A DNA stretch of 64,000 nt from Vreelandella titanicae BH1. Lineage in GTDB: Bacteria; Pseudomonadota; Gammaproteobacteria; Pseudomonadales; Halomonadaceae. Positions 1 through 8,299 of this stretch are shown piece by piece; positions within the stretch are counted from its first letter, which is position 1, and every line of letters begins with the position of its first letter. The DNA lies in assembly GCF_000336575.1 (NCBI RefSeq), contig NZ_AOPO01000001.1, positions 620,001 through 684,000 on the forward strand, written 5' to 3'. The translations under genes and the position numbers were made by a program. Under the pieces are notes generated by a model. That model saw nothing but the letters and a program-made list of their open reading frames with translations. It did no database searches and was not told the origin of the DNA.

Positions 1-885
1 TTAGGTTAGCCAAATTCGTGGTGTATGTGCTTCACGCTCGATCCAGCGGGGGCGAAGCAGTTGCCAAGCCTGTTCGCATAACGCCCAGGCTTCGTTACGC
101 GAGTTGCCTAAATAGCGCAGCAGCAGAACACCGTGGCGGACGGTGACCGCCCAGCGCGGGTTATCCGGCAGCGCTTCACGCAAGGCTTCAATGGCAGCAG
201 GCGCGTCGGCAATCCCCACTGCCCAGAGCGTGGCCTGCACCGTGGCACCGCCCTGCCCCCAGCGCCCGGCAAAGCGTGGGTGTAGTGGGTCTAGCGGTTG
301 GCGCTCTAGCCACAGCGGTTTGCCATCCAGGGTTAAGCGGAAGTGCTGCTCAATACGCCCGGAAACATAGGGTAAGTCGCTGGCCGGGCGGCCCAGTGCC
401 ATCACTTCCCAGCCCAGGCAACGGGCGCTGCCGTGAAGGTCAATTTGGGTGCGCTGTTCACCCTTGGAACCATCAAAGGCGATGGTCTCCTGGGGCAGCC
501 ACTCCAGAGTCGCGCCATCTTCAACGCTCAACCGGGTATGCTGCGTCCATGCCACGCCCTGGCTGTCGGCTTTATAGAGTTTATTGGCAGCCGGAGTCGT
601 CAGCAGCGCATGGGCACCGCTCTCTACATGGGCACTAATGGTAAGCGCATCGCCGCTGACTAACCCGCCCGGCGGGTGAAGCACATAAACATGACAAGCC
701 TCACTACGCCCTTCGGGATAGAAAGGGCGCTGCACCCGCAGTGGTCCCTGATGACGCGCCTGCACCATGCGAGTAGCACTGCCCCGATGAGCGAAGGTGA
801 GTGCTAACGAAGCCGCCCAATGGCGGCCTGCATCGAAGCGGTGGCCAGAGGCAATGTGTGGTTTGGCGAGTTCGCACAGGATCAT
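1..885 (-). CDS. ureD: Urease accessory protein UreD
   Basis: UreD (UreH) acts with UreF and UreG as a chaperone complex that loads nickel into apo-urease in the cytoplasm. The 294-residue product has the usual family length. It carries the family core: a GPLRVQRPFYPEG-type segment near residues 46-58, then HPPGGLVSGD, then the TTPAANKLYK region near residue 100. The stop codon lies exactly at the window edge, so the gene is complete. As in other proteobacteria it should be the first gene of a ureDABCEFG operon running leftward out of the window. Its leader has a sigma-54-like promoter and an NtrC-like box, so nitrogen control is likely. The urea importer urtABCDE lies on the same strand about 6 kb upstream. 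Confidence 0.93.
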   Translation of the reverse strand: MILCELAKPHIASGHRFDAGRHWAASLALTFAHRGSATRMVQARHQGPLRVQRPFYPEGRSEACHVYVLHPPGGLVSGDALTISAHVESGAHALLTTPAANKLYKADSQGVAWTQHTRLSVEDGATLEWLPQETIAFDGSKGEQRTQIDLHGSARCLGWEVMALGRPASDLPYVSGRIEQHFRLTLDGKPLWLERQPLDPLHPRFAGRWGQGGATVQATLWAVGIADAPAAIEALREALPDNPRWAVTVRHGVLLLRYLGNSRNEAWALCEQAWQLLRPRWIEREAHTPRIWLT

Positions 886-928
886 GGGTTGCTACCGCTT
901 CCTTTTCACTAAGCCTTTGACATAGGTA

Positions 929-944
929 AGCAATTAATGCGCCA
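929..944 (-). promoter_or_regulatory. Sigma-54-like -24/-12 promoter of ureD
   Basis: Read on the minus strand this is TGGCGC-ATTAA-TTGCT, one mismatch from the sigma-54 consensus TGGCAC-N5-TTGCW, with correct GG-N10-GC spacing. It predicts a transcript starting about 30 nt upstream of the ureD start codon. Together with the NtrC-like box about 110 bp further upstream it suggests activation under nitrogen limitation. Confidence 0.6.
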
Positions 945-1050
945 AAATGGTGAAAAGCCCTGCTGTGCGGTCAATGGTAGGGATGAACGGCGGTGGCTTG
1001 CAGTGCTACGCATCCAGGCGCACCAAAACAGAACGATATCAGACCCAACA

Positions 1051-1067
1051 TGCACCAAATAAATGCA
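1051..1067. promoter_or_regulatory. NtrC-like box upstream of ureD
   Basis: TGCACCAAATAAATGCA is an imperfect inverted repeat resembling NtrC enhancer sites (GCACC-N5-GGTGC type). A second half-site, GCGCACCAAAA, lies just to the left near 1018. Very similar boxes precede urtA and the first glnK in this window. It sits just beyond the 3' end of the cyclase gene, about 110 bp upstream of the sigma-54-like element, a normal enhancer distance. Confidence 0.45.
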
Positions 1068-1083
1068 CTCACTCTTCACACCA

Positions 1084-2445
1084 TTACTGCACAACGACCC
1101 GGTCACGACCGCCGCGCTTCGCTTCATAAAGGGCTTGATCAGCCCGCTGCAAGGAGTGGTGATAGTCCGGGTGGCCATCGTGAAGCGTTACACCCACGCT
1201 AATCGTCACGTTCAGCAGCGTATCGGCGCCAGCGAGCATTAGCTCTTTAGCCACCGATTGGCGTAAACGCTCAGCAAATAACCGGCTGCCGTCATGGTCA
1301 GTATTGACCAGCACAATCAAAAACTCCTCGCCGCCCATGCGAAACACGTAATCACCCCCACGGGTGGAGCGATCAAGGATGCTCGCCACCTGCTGCAGCA
1401 CGTTGTCGCCGGCGTCGTGCCCATGAGTATCGTTGATCGATTTGAAGTGGTCGATATCTACCATTAACAGCGCAAAGCAGTGCTCCGAGTGGCGGGCAAT
1501 GTCTATTTCACGGCTAAGCACCACTGACAAAAACTTGCGGTTGAGCAACCGGGTCAAGCTGTCGCGCCCCGCATCCAAACCGGAGGCGCGCTCTAACACA
1601 TTGTCGAGCAGCATCAACACCGTACGGGCGGCATCACGAATCTCGCCCAGCGCCTTAAGTCGCTGGCTAGCATCGTCATGTAGCAGCACTTCCAGCCACT
1701 CACAATCCACTTGCTGAATATGGCGTGAAATAGTGGCAATCTCCGGCACGCCCTCGAACGCATGGCACGCTTTATGGAAGTACCACAGACCAAAATCGGA
1801 ATTGGATAACCGCGGCAGCGTGGCTATATCCTGCTGGGCGGCGATGGCAAACATCAGCGCATTCTCCCAATTCAACAGCGCCGAACGCTGGCGTTCACGC
1901 TCGTCGCCAATGCTCTGGGTGAGTGAAAACAGCTTGTACGCCTCTTCGGTGCGCGCATTACGGTCACTGGCCACCGAGTAGGCGTGGCTCATGATTTCCA
2001 TGGCCATATCAATATGGTCGGAGACGTACACCGAGGCATCCCCCGGCGATAGCGGGCTTTTGAACGTGGCGTTGATCTGCTCATAAAACGCCTGCTTAAG
2101 CTGCCGCGCTCCGCTTAGCACCAGGTTGACCGGAATATCGATGCGGGCATGCACCTGCCCCACTTTTTCCTGCTGCTCAACCAGGGACTCAAAATCGGCG
2201 TGATCGACGGCAAACATGGCCTTCAGCCAGCGCTGCATTGAGGGGTGTAAACGCTGCTCCACTTGAGCGTTGGAGAGAAACAGCGAAGCATGCGGGTCTT
2301 CCAGCATCACCCGGTAAAAGTGGTCAGCAAAGTTTTGGCCGTGGTGCTCTACCAACGTCTCGACTGCTTGCCGCAACGGTTTGGGCGTGCGCTCCAGAAG
2401 CGCTTGCCACTCGGCGGCGAGCTGATGTTTATCTTTATAGCGCAT
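1084..2445 (-). CDS. dgcO: Globin-coupled oxygen-sensing diguanylate cyclase (DosC/DgcO-like)
   Basis: Makes cyclic di-GMP from two GTP under control of a heme sensor. The 453-residue protein follows E. coli DosC (DgcO) from end to end. It has an N-terminal globin-sensor domain (about 1-160) with a proximal-type histidine at H99 in QVHARIDIP and a distal-type tyrosine at Y44 in DHFYRVM. A helical middle domain (about 160-285) follows, then a C-terminal GGDEF domain with active-site GGEEF at 371-375. An RGGD inhibitory I-site lies five residues before GGEEF, so product inhibition is expected. No transmembrane segments are visible, so it should be soluble. The neighbouring urease and metal-transport genes give no direct functional link. 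Heme ligation and oxygen response are inferred from the family. Confidence 0.9.
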   Translation of the reverse strand: MRYKDKHQLAAEWQALLERTPKPLRQAVETLVEHHGQNFADHFYRVMLEDPHASLFLSNAQVEQRLHPSMQRWLKAMFAVDHADFESLVEQQEKVGQVHARIDIPVNLVLSGARQLKQAFYEQINATFKSPLSPGDASVYVSDHIDMAMEIMSHAYSVASDRNARTEEAYKLFSLTQSIGDERERQRSALLNWENALMFAIAAQQDIATLPRLSNSDFGLWYFHKACHAFEGVPEIATISRHIQQVDCEWLEVLLHDDASQRLKALGEIRDAARTVLMLLDNVLERASGLDAGRDSLTRLLNRKFLSVVLSREIDIARHSEHCFALLMVDIDHFKSINDTHGHDAGDNVLQQVASILDRSTRGGDYVFRMGGEEFLIVLVNTDHDGSRLFAERLRQSVAKELMLAGADTLLNVTISVGVTLHDGHPDYHHSLQRADQALYEAKRGGRDRVVVQ

Positions 2446-2856
2446 ACCCCACCTGCTTCTTATTGATCAACAGCCAATATTACACGCCAAGCATTTTCGT
2501 CAACCGAACACAGAGCAGGGTTTTAGCGAATAAACCCACAAGCGGCTCGCATGGCGGCGCGGCAGCGGTGCTTCGCCATACTATAGGGCCAATCGGTAAG
2601 CGAGTGACGCTCCAAAACATAACCAAGGCCTGTTGATGCCTTACCTGGCGTAGAGGTACGTGAGTAGCACACCTTGCGCTTACTCCCGCCATAACTCAGG
2701 CTCCCCTTTTCAGCCCACCTCAGCGCCTTTTATCCGCTTGACATTTCATGAATAGCGCCACAAACTTAGCCAAGGCTATACTTCTTTCCTCGGGACAATC
2801 AGTTTACACAAAGCAATTTCAGCCCATCTACCTCATGACGAGTCTGGAGCTAAATA
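2446..2856. other. Intergenic region between two divergent genes
   Basis: About 410 bp separate the divergent cyclase and metal-transport genes. A TATACT hexamer at 2777-2782 could be a -10 element for the transporter operon, but no good -35 lies 16-18 bp before it. The TTGACA at 2738-2743 is too far away. I recognise no metal-regulator palindrome. The ORFs here lack ribosome sites and recognisable domains, so I call no gene. Confidence 0.4.
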
Positions 2857-3825
2857 ATGGCAACAAAATATGCCGTGATTCTATTGGGAACGCTGCCTTT
2901 TAGTGCGTTGGCAACTGCCGATGAAACGCCCTTAAACGTGGTGGCAACGATTGGGATGATTGCAGATGTAGCGCAGGAAGTAGGCGGCGAATGCGTTAAT
3001 GTGGAAGCCATGATGGGCCCCGGCGTAGACCCCCACCTGTATCAGGCAAGCGCTAGCGACGTGGCCTTGCTGCGGGGCGCCGAACACATTCTCTATTCAG
3101 GCTACTCATTGGAAGGACAGCTGGGGAGTGTGCTGGAGAATTTCTCGGCACGAACACCCACGCTTGCCGTGGCGCCCGCTTCCATTGATCCGGCGTCGTT
3201 GATCACCGCTCAGGATGTCTACGGAGTCGACCCTCACCTGTGGATGGATGTCTCTTTATGGGCCCAAACACTGCCCACCCTAAGCGATGCATTGAGCGAA
3301 GCACGCCCTGAGTGCGCCACGACGATTGAAACCAATACCGAGCGTTATCAGGCTCAGTTGCTAGCCTTGCATGAGTGGGTTAAAGAGAGCATTGCCAGCA
3401 TCCCCGAAGAGCAGCGTATTCTTGTCACCGCCCACGACGCTTTCAGCTACTTTGGTCGTGCCTATGACATTGAGGTGGAAGGGATTCAGGGCATCAGTAC
3501 CGAAACCGAAACTGGGATCGCCGATATTCGCAGCATGGCGGATAGCGTTGTTGCCCGTAACGTGCCCGCCATATTTGTCGAGAGCACCATCAACCCGCGC
3601 ACCATTCAGGCAGTGATCGATGCCGCAAGGCAGCAAGGCCATGATGTGACCATCGGCGGCCAGCTTTATTCCGACGCCATGGGCGATGAAGGCACGGTAG
3701 ATGGTACCTATATGGGCATGATCTACCGTAACACCCAGCACATTGTCGAGGCGCTAGGCGGTTCGCTGGCCCCGCTGCCAAAGGCACTGGATGACTGGGC
3801 CAGCGAGTGGCAACTCGCTCAATAA
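2857..3825 (+). CDS. Mn/Zn ABC transporter substrate-binding protein (TroA/MntA type)
   Basis: Periplasmic metal-binding protein of a cluster A-I ABC importer. The N terminus (residues 1-22) is a signal peptide ending near ALATADE. The four expected metal ligands can be seen: H60 (GVDPHLYQ), H127 (DPHLWMD), H193 (TAHDAF) and D273 (GGQLYSDAMG). A histidine as third ligand resembles Treponema TroA and ZnuA; streptococcal PsaA has glutamate there. The long His-rich loop typical of ZnuA is absent, which favours manganese or mixed Mn/Zn specificity, but that is inference. The start codon follows GGAG at a good distance. It is the first gene of a four-gene operon with the ATPase and two permeases downstream. 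Confidence 0.88.
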   Translation: MATKYAVILLGTLPFSALATADETPLNVVATIGMIADVAQEVGGECVNVEAMMGPGVDPHLYQASASDVALLRGAEHILYSGYSLEGQLGSVLENFSARTPTLAVAPASIDPASLITAQDVYGVDPHLWMDVSLWAQTLPTLSDALSEARPECATTIETNTERYQAQLLALHEWVKESIASIPEEQRILVTAHDAFSYFGRAYDIEVEGIQGISTETETGIADIRSMADSVVARNVPAIFVESTINPRTIQAVIDAARQQGHDVTIGGQLYSDAMGDEGTVDGTYMGMIYRNTQHIVEALGGSLAPLPKALDDWASEWQLAQ

Positions 3826-3848
3826 GCATTCGATAAGGCAGTGCATCC

Positions 3849-4631
3849 ATGGCGATATTCAACCCTACAGACACCGCACTGAGCATTAAAAACCTGACGG
3901 TGAGCTACCATAACCAGCCCGTGCTATGGGATATCGATCTGGATATCCCCGCCGGTGTCATGGCGGGCATTGTCGGCCCTAACGGGGCGGGCAAGAGCAC
4001 GTTGATCAAAAGCCTCCTGGGGCTGGTGCCGTCGCTGTCAGGCGAGGTGATGGTGCATGGGCGGCCTTACGCCACGCAGCGTAAACGGGTGGGCTACGTG
4101 CCCCAGCGCTCAAGCGTTGACTGGGATTTTCCCACCACTGCACTGGATGTGGTCACCATGGGGCTTTACGGGCGTTTAGGTTGGCTCAAAAGACCGGGGC
4201 GAAAAGAGCGCCACGAGGCGCAGGAAGCACTTGAGATGGTCGGTATGAGTGCCTTGGCTGAGCGCCAGATTAGCCAGCTCTCAGGTGGCCAGCAGCAGCG
4301 CGTATTTTTGGCCCGTGCGCTGGTGCAGCAAGCCGATGTGTATTTTCTTGATGAACCCATGGCGGGCGTCGATGCCACCACCGAGCGGGCCATTATCGAT
4401 ATCCTGCGCCGCCTGCGCGACGCGGGCAAAACGCTAATTGTGGTACACCACGATCTGCAAACGGTTCGCACCTACTTTGACTGGCTACTGCTACTCAACG
4501 TGCGAGTCATCGCCAGCGGCAAGGCCGAGGAGGTGTTCAAGATCGATCACCTGCGCCAGGCTTACGGCGGCCAAATCGCGCTACTTAACGACAATGAATC
4601 GTTAATGTTTTCCGCCTCAAAGGTGAAGTAA
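3849..4631 (+). CDS. Mn/Zn ABC transporter ATP-binding protein (TroB/MntB type)
   Basis: Cytoplasmic ATPase that energises the metal importer. The 260 residues contain a Walker A motif GPNGAGKST near residue 42, the ABC signature LSGGQQQR near residue 140, Walker B VYFLDEP, and the switch histidine in VVHHDLQ. Sequence such as GYVPQRSSVDWDFP is typical of the zinc/manganese/iron ATPase subfamily. It lies 23 bp after the binding-protein gene and 3 bp before the first permease, so the genes are almost certainly cotranscribed. The exact metal cannot be read from the ATPase. Confidence 0.9.
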   Translation: MAIFNPTDTALSIKNLTVSYHNQPVLWDIDLDIPAGVMAGIVGPNGAGKSTLIKSLLGLVPSLSGEVMVHGRPYATQRKRVGYVPQRSSVDWDFPTTALDVVTMGLYGRLGWLKRPGRKERHEAQEALEMVGMSALAERQISQLSGGQQQRVFLARALVQQADVYFLDEPMAGVDATTERAIIDILRRLRDAGKTLIVVHHDLQTVRTYFDWLLLLNVRVIASGKAEEVFKIDHLRQAYGGQIALLNDNESLMFSASKVK

Positions 4632-4634
4632 CCC

Positions 4635-5741
4635 ATGGTGTGGCTTGAGCTTTTATCTGACTACACCTTTCAGAATGTAGTCATTGGCGCCTCGCTGCTG
4701 GGGCTGATCAGCGGCCCGCTGGGCTGTTTTGCGGTGCTGCGTCGCCAAAGCCTGCTGGGAGACGCAATTTCCCACGCAGCCCTTCCCGGCATCTGTTTAA
4801 GCTTTATCATCACCGGCAGCCGGGATATTGGCGGGATTATTATTGGTTCACTGATCACCGGCTCCGCCGCCGCGCTGATTATGCTGATGCTAACGCGCTT
4901 AAGCCGCCTGAAAACTGACGCAGCCCTGGGCGCCTGCCTGAGTATCTTTTTTGCCGTGGGTATCGTTCTGCTCACCTATATACAGAGTACCAATAACGCC
5001 TCCCAGGGCGGTCTTGAGGCCTTTCTGTTCGGTCAGGCCGCCGCGACGCTGCGCTCCGATTTATGGGTGATGGGCAGCATTACGCTGGTTACGCTGCTGC
5101 TGCTTGCCGTCTTCTGGAAACAGGCCAAGCTGGTCACCTTTGATGCGGAGTACGCCCGCACGCTCGGCATGCCTATCACCGTGATTGAAGCATCGCTCAC
5201 CGCTATGGTTGCGCTAGCAGTCGTCGTCGGCCTGCAGATGGTCGGTGTGATTTTGATGGCCGCCATGATCGTGGCACCCGCGGCCGCCGCCCGACAGTGG
5301 AGCCGCCACCTAGGCGGCATGCTCACCATCGCCGCAGGCGTCGGTATTGTCAGTGGTGTTTCAGGGGCAACCATCAGCACCCTATCGCGTGGCCTGGCAA
5401 CCGGCCCGCTGATTGTCCTTACCGCAACCGCCATCGTGCTTATATCGTTGGCATTGGCGCCCGGCCGTGGCCTGCTGTGGGGTGTGATAAAGCACTATCG
5501 CCAGAAGTCAGCGCTGCAGAAACAGCAGCTACTTTATGCGCTATATAAACACTCGGCCGATCCCTCATGCGCCCCCTCAACACTCGGTTCACGCAGGATG
5601 CTCAACAAGCTTAAGCAGCAAGGCTACCTAACCCGCTCTCCACGCGGTGCCACCCCAAGCGACGGCGGCTGGGGGCTAACGGCACAGGGCCAGGCGGAGG
5701 CTAGAAGAGTGATCGCGGCTTTTGAGGAATTAGCATCATGA
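4635..5741 (+). CDS. Mn/Zn ABC transporter permease with C-terminal winged-helix-like domain (TroC type)
   Basis: Inner-membrane subunit of the metal importer. Residues about 10-285 form the ABC-3 permease fold with eight or nine hydrophobic helices and the RRQSLLGDAISHAALPG segment typical of the family. Most relatives are about 280-300 residues, but this one has 368. The extra 75-80 residues are hydrophilic and read like a winged helix: YALYKHS, then RRMLNKLKQQGYLTR, then GLTAQGQAEARRV. This resembles DtxR/MntR-type DNA-binding domains, so the tail may sense metal or regulate transport. That is inference. Its stop overlaps the next permease start by 4 bp (ATGA), indicating translational coupling. 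Confidence 0.87.
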   Translation: MVWLELLSDYTFQNVVIGASLLGLISGPLGCFAVLRRQSLLGDAISHAALPGICLSFIITGSRDIGGIIIGSLITGSAAALIMLMLTRLSRLKTDAALGACLSIFFAVGIVLLTYIQSTNNASQGGLEAFLFGQAAATLRSDLWVMGSITLVTLLLLAVFWKQAKLVTFDAEYARTLGMPITVIEASLTAMVALAVVVGLQMVGVILMAAMIVAPAAAARQWSRHLGGMLTIAAGVGIVSGVSGATISTLSRGLATGPLIVLTATAIVLISLALAPGRGLLWGVIKHYRQKSALQKQQLLYALYKHSADPSCAPSTLGSRRMLNKLKQQGYLTRSPRGATPSDGGWGLTAQGQAEARRVIAAFEELAS

Positions 5742-6658
5742 TGGCAGAGCTACTGACCACAACTGCCCTGCCCATTATGCTAGTGGGCGCGATGGTAGGC
5801 ATCGCCTCCTCGGCGGTGGGCACCTTTTTAGTGCTCCGCGGCAACAGCATGTTATCCGACGCAATCAGCCATTCGATTGTGTTTGGCATCGTCATCGTCT
5901 GGCTGCTGACCAAGCAACAGAGCGGGCCGGTACAACTGATCGGGGCCGCCCTCACTGGGCTGTTAACCGTCTTGCTCACCGAAGCCTTAGCGAGCACCAA
6001 ACGGGTCAAGCAGGATACCGCTATCGGCCTGGTCTTCCCGGCTCTGTTCTCTATCGGCGTGCTGCTGTTGAATATTTATGCCAATGATGTGCATATCGAC
6101 ACGCATACCGTGCTGCTCGGGGAGATCGGTTTTGTCTGGCTGGATACACTCGACATCTTCGGCCTGCCCATCCCTCAGGCGCTGGTATCGATGAGTGTGA
6201 TGACGGTGCTCAACTACGCGTTTATCGGACTCTTTTATAAGGAGCTGAAGCTGGCCACCTTCGATCCGGCGCTGGCCAAAACGTTCGGCTTTATGCCCTC
6301 GATTCTTTTCTATGTGCTGCTAATGCTAACTAGTTCCACTGCTGTGGCGGCCTTTGATGCGGTAGGCGCGGTGTTGTTTATCGCCTTTGCCATTGTTCCC
6401 GCCTCCGCCGCCTATTTGCTGACTGACCGGCTGTGGATGATGTTTATCATCGGTGCGCTAATTTCTATCGCCTCGAGTATTTCTGGCTACTACCTCGCAG
6501 TGTATCTCAACGTCTCCATTGGCGGCATGATGGCCGTCATGACTGGCGTATTCCTGATGCTCGCCTTTCTAGCAGGGCCACGCTACGGCGTGATTACCCA
6601 ACTGGTCAAACGCCAACGGGCACGCCAGGCGCCGGTGGAGCCTCCGCCCAGCGTTTGA
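5738..6658 (+). CDS. Mn/Zn ABC transporter second permease (TroD type)
   Basis: Second inner-membrane ABC-3 permease of the metal importer, 306 residues, the usual length without the extra tail of its partner. It has about eight hydrophobic helices and the conserved VLRGNSMLSDAISHS segment near residue 33. The start overlaps the previous stop by 4 bp. Two distinct permeases in one operon is the TroCD arrangement, which supports a heterodimeric channel. It ends about 100 bp before urtE, which is transcribed toward it; I see no convincing terminator between them. Confidence 0.88.
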   Translation: MMAELLTTTALPIMLVGAMVGIASSAVGTFLVLRGNSMLSDAISHSIVFGIVIVWLLTKQQSGPVQLIGAALTGLLTVLLTEALASTKRVKQDTAIGLVFPALFSIGVLLLNIYANDVHIDTHTVLLGEIGFVWLDTLDIFGLPIPQALVSMSVMTVLNYAFIGLFYKELKLATFDPALAKTFGFMPSILFYVLLMLTSSTAVAAFDAVGAVLFIAFAIVPASAAYLLTDRLWMMFIIGALISIASSISGYYLAVYLNVSIGGMMAVMTGVFLMLAFLAGPRYGVITQLVKRQRARQAPVEPPPSV

Positions 6659-6755
6659 AGCCCAGCTTTTGGAAACACCGCTCATCCGCGCGCAAAAAAG
6701 CGACCGCCTTTCGACAACCGCTTGGCCGGGCAGGCGGTAACCGGGTGTGGATAAC

Positions 6756-7463
6756 TTAAACCGTCAGATGCTGCTTGATCAGCTCATTGGAGAGCTCGCT
6801 GATCTCCCCTTTGGCCACCGGTCGGCCGCGATCCATAATCACAAAGCGGTCGGCGTATTTACGGGCAAAGGGCAGCTTCTGCTCCACCAGTAGTACCGTA
6901 AGGCCATCCTCGTTGATCAACTGACGAATCACCTGACCAATTTGGGCGACGATATTGGGCTGAATGCCCTCACCTGGCTCGTCCAAAATCAGCAGTTTGG
7001 GTTCGATGACCAGTGCGCGGCCAATCGCCAGCTGCTGCTGTTGCCCACCGGAAAGGTCGCCGCCACGGCGGTGTTTCATCTCTTTAAGCACTGGGAACAG
7101 CTCATAGACCCGCTCGGGAATCTTTTTTAGCCCGTCACTGCGGGCGGCAAGGCCGGTGCGCAGGTTCTCCTCTACGGTCAGCAGCGGAAATATCTGTCGC
7201 CCTTGAGGCACGTAGCCAATTCCCAACCGCGAGCGCGCCTCAACGGCTTTTTTAGTCAGCTCGATCTCGCCTGCCTCGGCGGTATAGCGCAGCTCGCCAC
7301 TTTTGATGGCCACTTCGCCCATCACGGCTTTTAGCAGCGTGGTTTTGCCCACGCCATTGCGTCCCATCACGCAGGTGCACTGGCCAGCAGGCACCTCAAG
7401 GTCAAGATCCCAGAGGGTGTGGCTTTCGCCGTAAAACTGGTTGAGCTTTTCGATCGCTAGCAT
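6756..7463 (-). CDS. urtE: Urea ABC transporter ATP-binding protein UrtE
   Basis: One of two ATPases of the high-affinity urea importer. The 235 residues carry Walker A GRNGVGKTT near residue 34, signature LSGGQQQQLAIGRAL and Walker B LLILDEPGEGIQPNI. GEGIQPNI is characteristic of UrtE/LivF-type subunits. The start is ATG overlapping the urtD stop by one base (TGATG), so translation is coupled. It is the last gene of urtABCDE. Confidence 0.93.
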   Translation of the reverse strand: MLAIEKLNQFYGESHTLWDLDLEVPAGQCTCVMGRNGVGKTTLLKAVMGEVAIKSGELRYTAEAGEIELTKKAVEARSRLGIGYVPQGRQIFPLLTVEENLRTGLAARSDGLKKIPERVYELFPVLKEMKHRRGGDLSGGQQQQLAIGRALVIEPKLLILDEPGEGIQPNIVAQIGQVIRQLINEDGLTVLLVEQKLPFARKYADRFVIMDRGRPVAKGEISELSNELIKQHLTV

Positions 7464-8299
7464 CAGGCGGCCTCCTCGTCATCGGCACCCAGGTAGACCT
7501 CGATTACTTTGGGGTCGCTGGAGACTTGATCCATGGTGCCTTCCGCCAGCACGCTGCCCTGATGCAAGACCGTCACCTGGCGGGCAATCGAACGCACAAA
7601 GCCCATATCATGCTCCACCACCACCACGGACTGTTTACCGGCCAGCCCGGTGAGCAACTCGGCAGTGCGCTCCATCTCCTGCTCGGTCATGCCCGCCACC
7701 GGTTCATCCACCAGCAGTAGACGCGGGCGCTGCATCAGCAGCATGCCGATCTCCAGCCACTGCTTCTGGCCGTGGGAAAGAATGCCCGCAGGTTGATGGC
7801 GCAGTGCTGTCAGGCCAATGGTTTCCAGTACGTCATCGATGCGGTCTTTGATCTCGCCGGTCATGCGGGCGGTCAGGGTAGGAAAAATCCGCTTGTCGGC
7901 GGCCATGGCCAGCTCCAGGTTTTCAAATACCGACAACGCTTCGAAAACCGTGGGCTTTTGAAACTTGCGGCCAATGCCCAGGCTGGCAATATCAGGCTCG
8001 TTCATGTGCAGCAGGTTATGGCGGCTGCCAAACCATACGCTGCCGCTGGTGGGGCGGGTTTTGCCGGTGATGATATCCATCATGGTGGTTTTACCCGCCC
8101 CGTTGGGGCCGATAATGCAGCGCAGCTCACCGTCGTTGATGGTTAGGTTGAGGTTATTGATGGCTTTAAAGCCATCGAAGCTCACGGTGACATCTTCCAT
8201 GTAAAGGATCGGCCCGTGGCGAACGTCCACCGGCGAGGCTTGGGGCGCCATAAAATCGAACACCCGATCACGCTGGGACAGCGATTGCAGCAAACTCAT
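7463..8299 (-). CDS. urtD: Urea ABC transporter ATP-binding protein UrtD
   Basis: Second ATPase of the urea importer, 278 residues. It shows Walker A GPNGAGKTT, an ABC signature LSHGQKQWLEIGMLL (the H-for-G variant is usual in UrtD), and Walker B LLLVDEPVAGMT, the LivG-type pattern. The N-terminal 25 residues before the ATPase fold are typical for UrtD. A strong ribosome site (AAGGAGG) lies in the end of urtC and the start overlaps the urtC stop by 4 bp. Confidence 0.93.
   Translation of the reverse strand: MSLLQSLSQRDRVFDFMAPQASPVDVRHGPILYMEDVTVSFDGFKAINNLNLTINDGELRCIIGPNGAGKTTMMDIITGKTRPTSGSVWFGSRHNLLHMNEPDIASLGIGRKFQKPTVFEALSVFENLELAMAADKRIFPTLTARMTGEIKDRIDDVLETIGLTALRHQPAGILSHGQKQWLEIGMLLMQRPRLLLVDEPVAGMTEQEMERTAELLTGLAGKQSVVVVEHDMGFVRSIARQVTVLHQGSVLAEGTMDQVSSDPKVIEVYLGADDEEAA

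Noticed and set aside
909..1178. Minus-strand ORF of 89 codons between ureD and the cyclase
   Set aside because: It overlaps the end of the cyclase gene and the ureD control region, and its product resembles no family.
2238..2692. Plus- and minus-strand ORFs in and after the 5' end of the cyclase gene
   Set aside because: No ribosome sites, low-complexity products and partial overlap with a well-supported gene.
2738..2782. TTGACA and TATACT as a promoter pair for the metal importer
   Set aside because: They are 33 bp apart, far outside the usual 16-18 bp.
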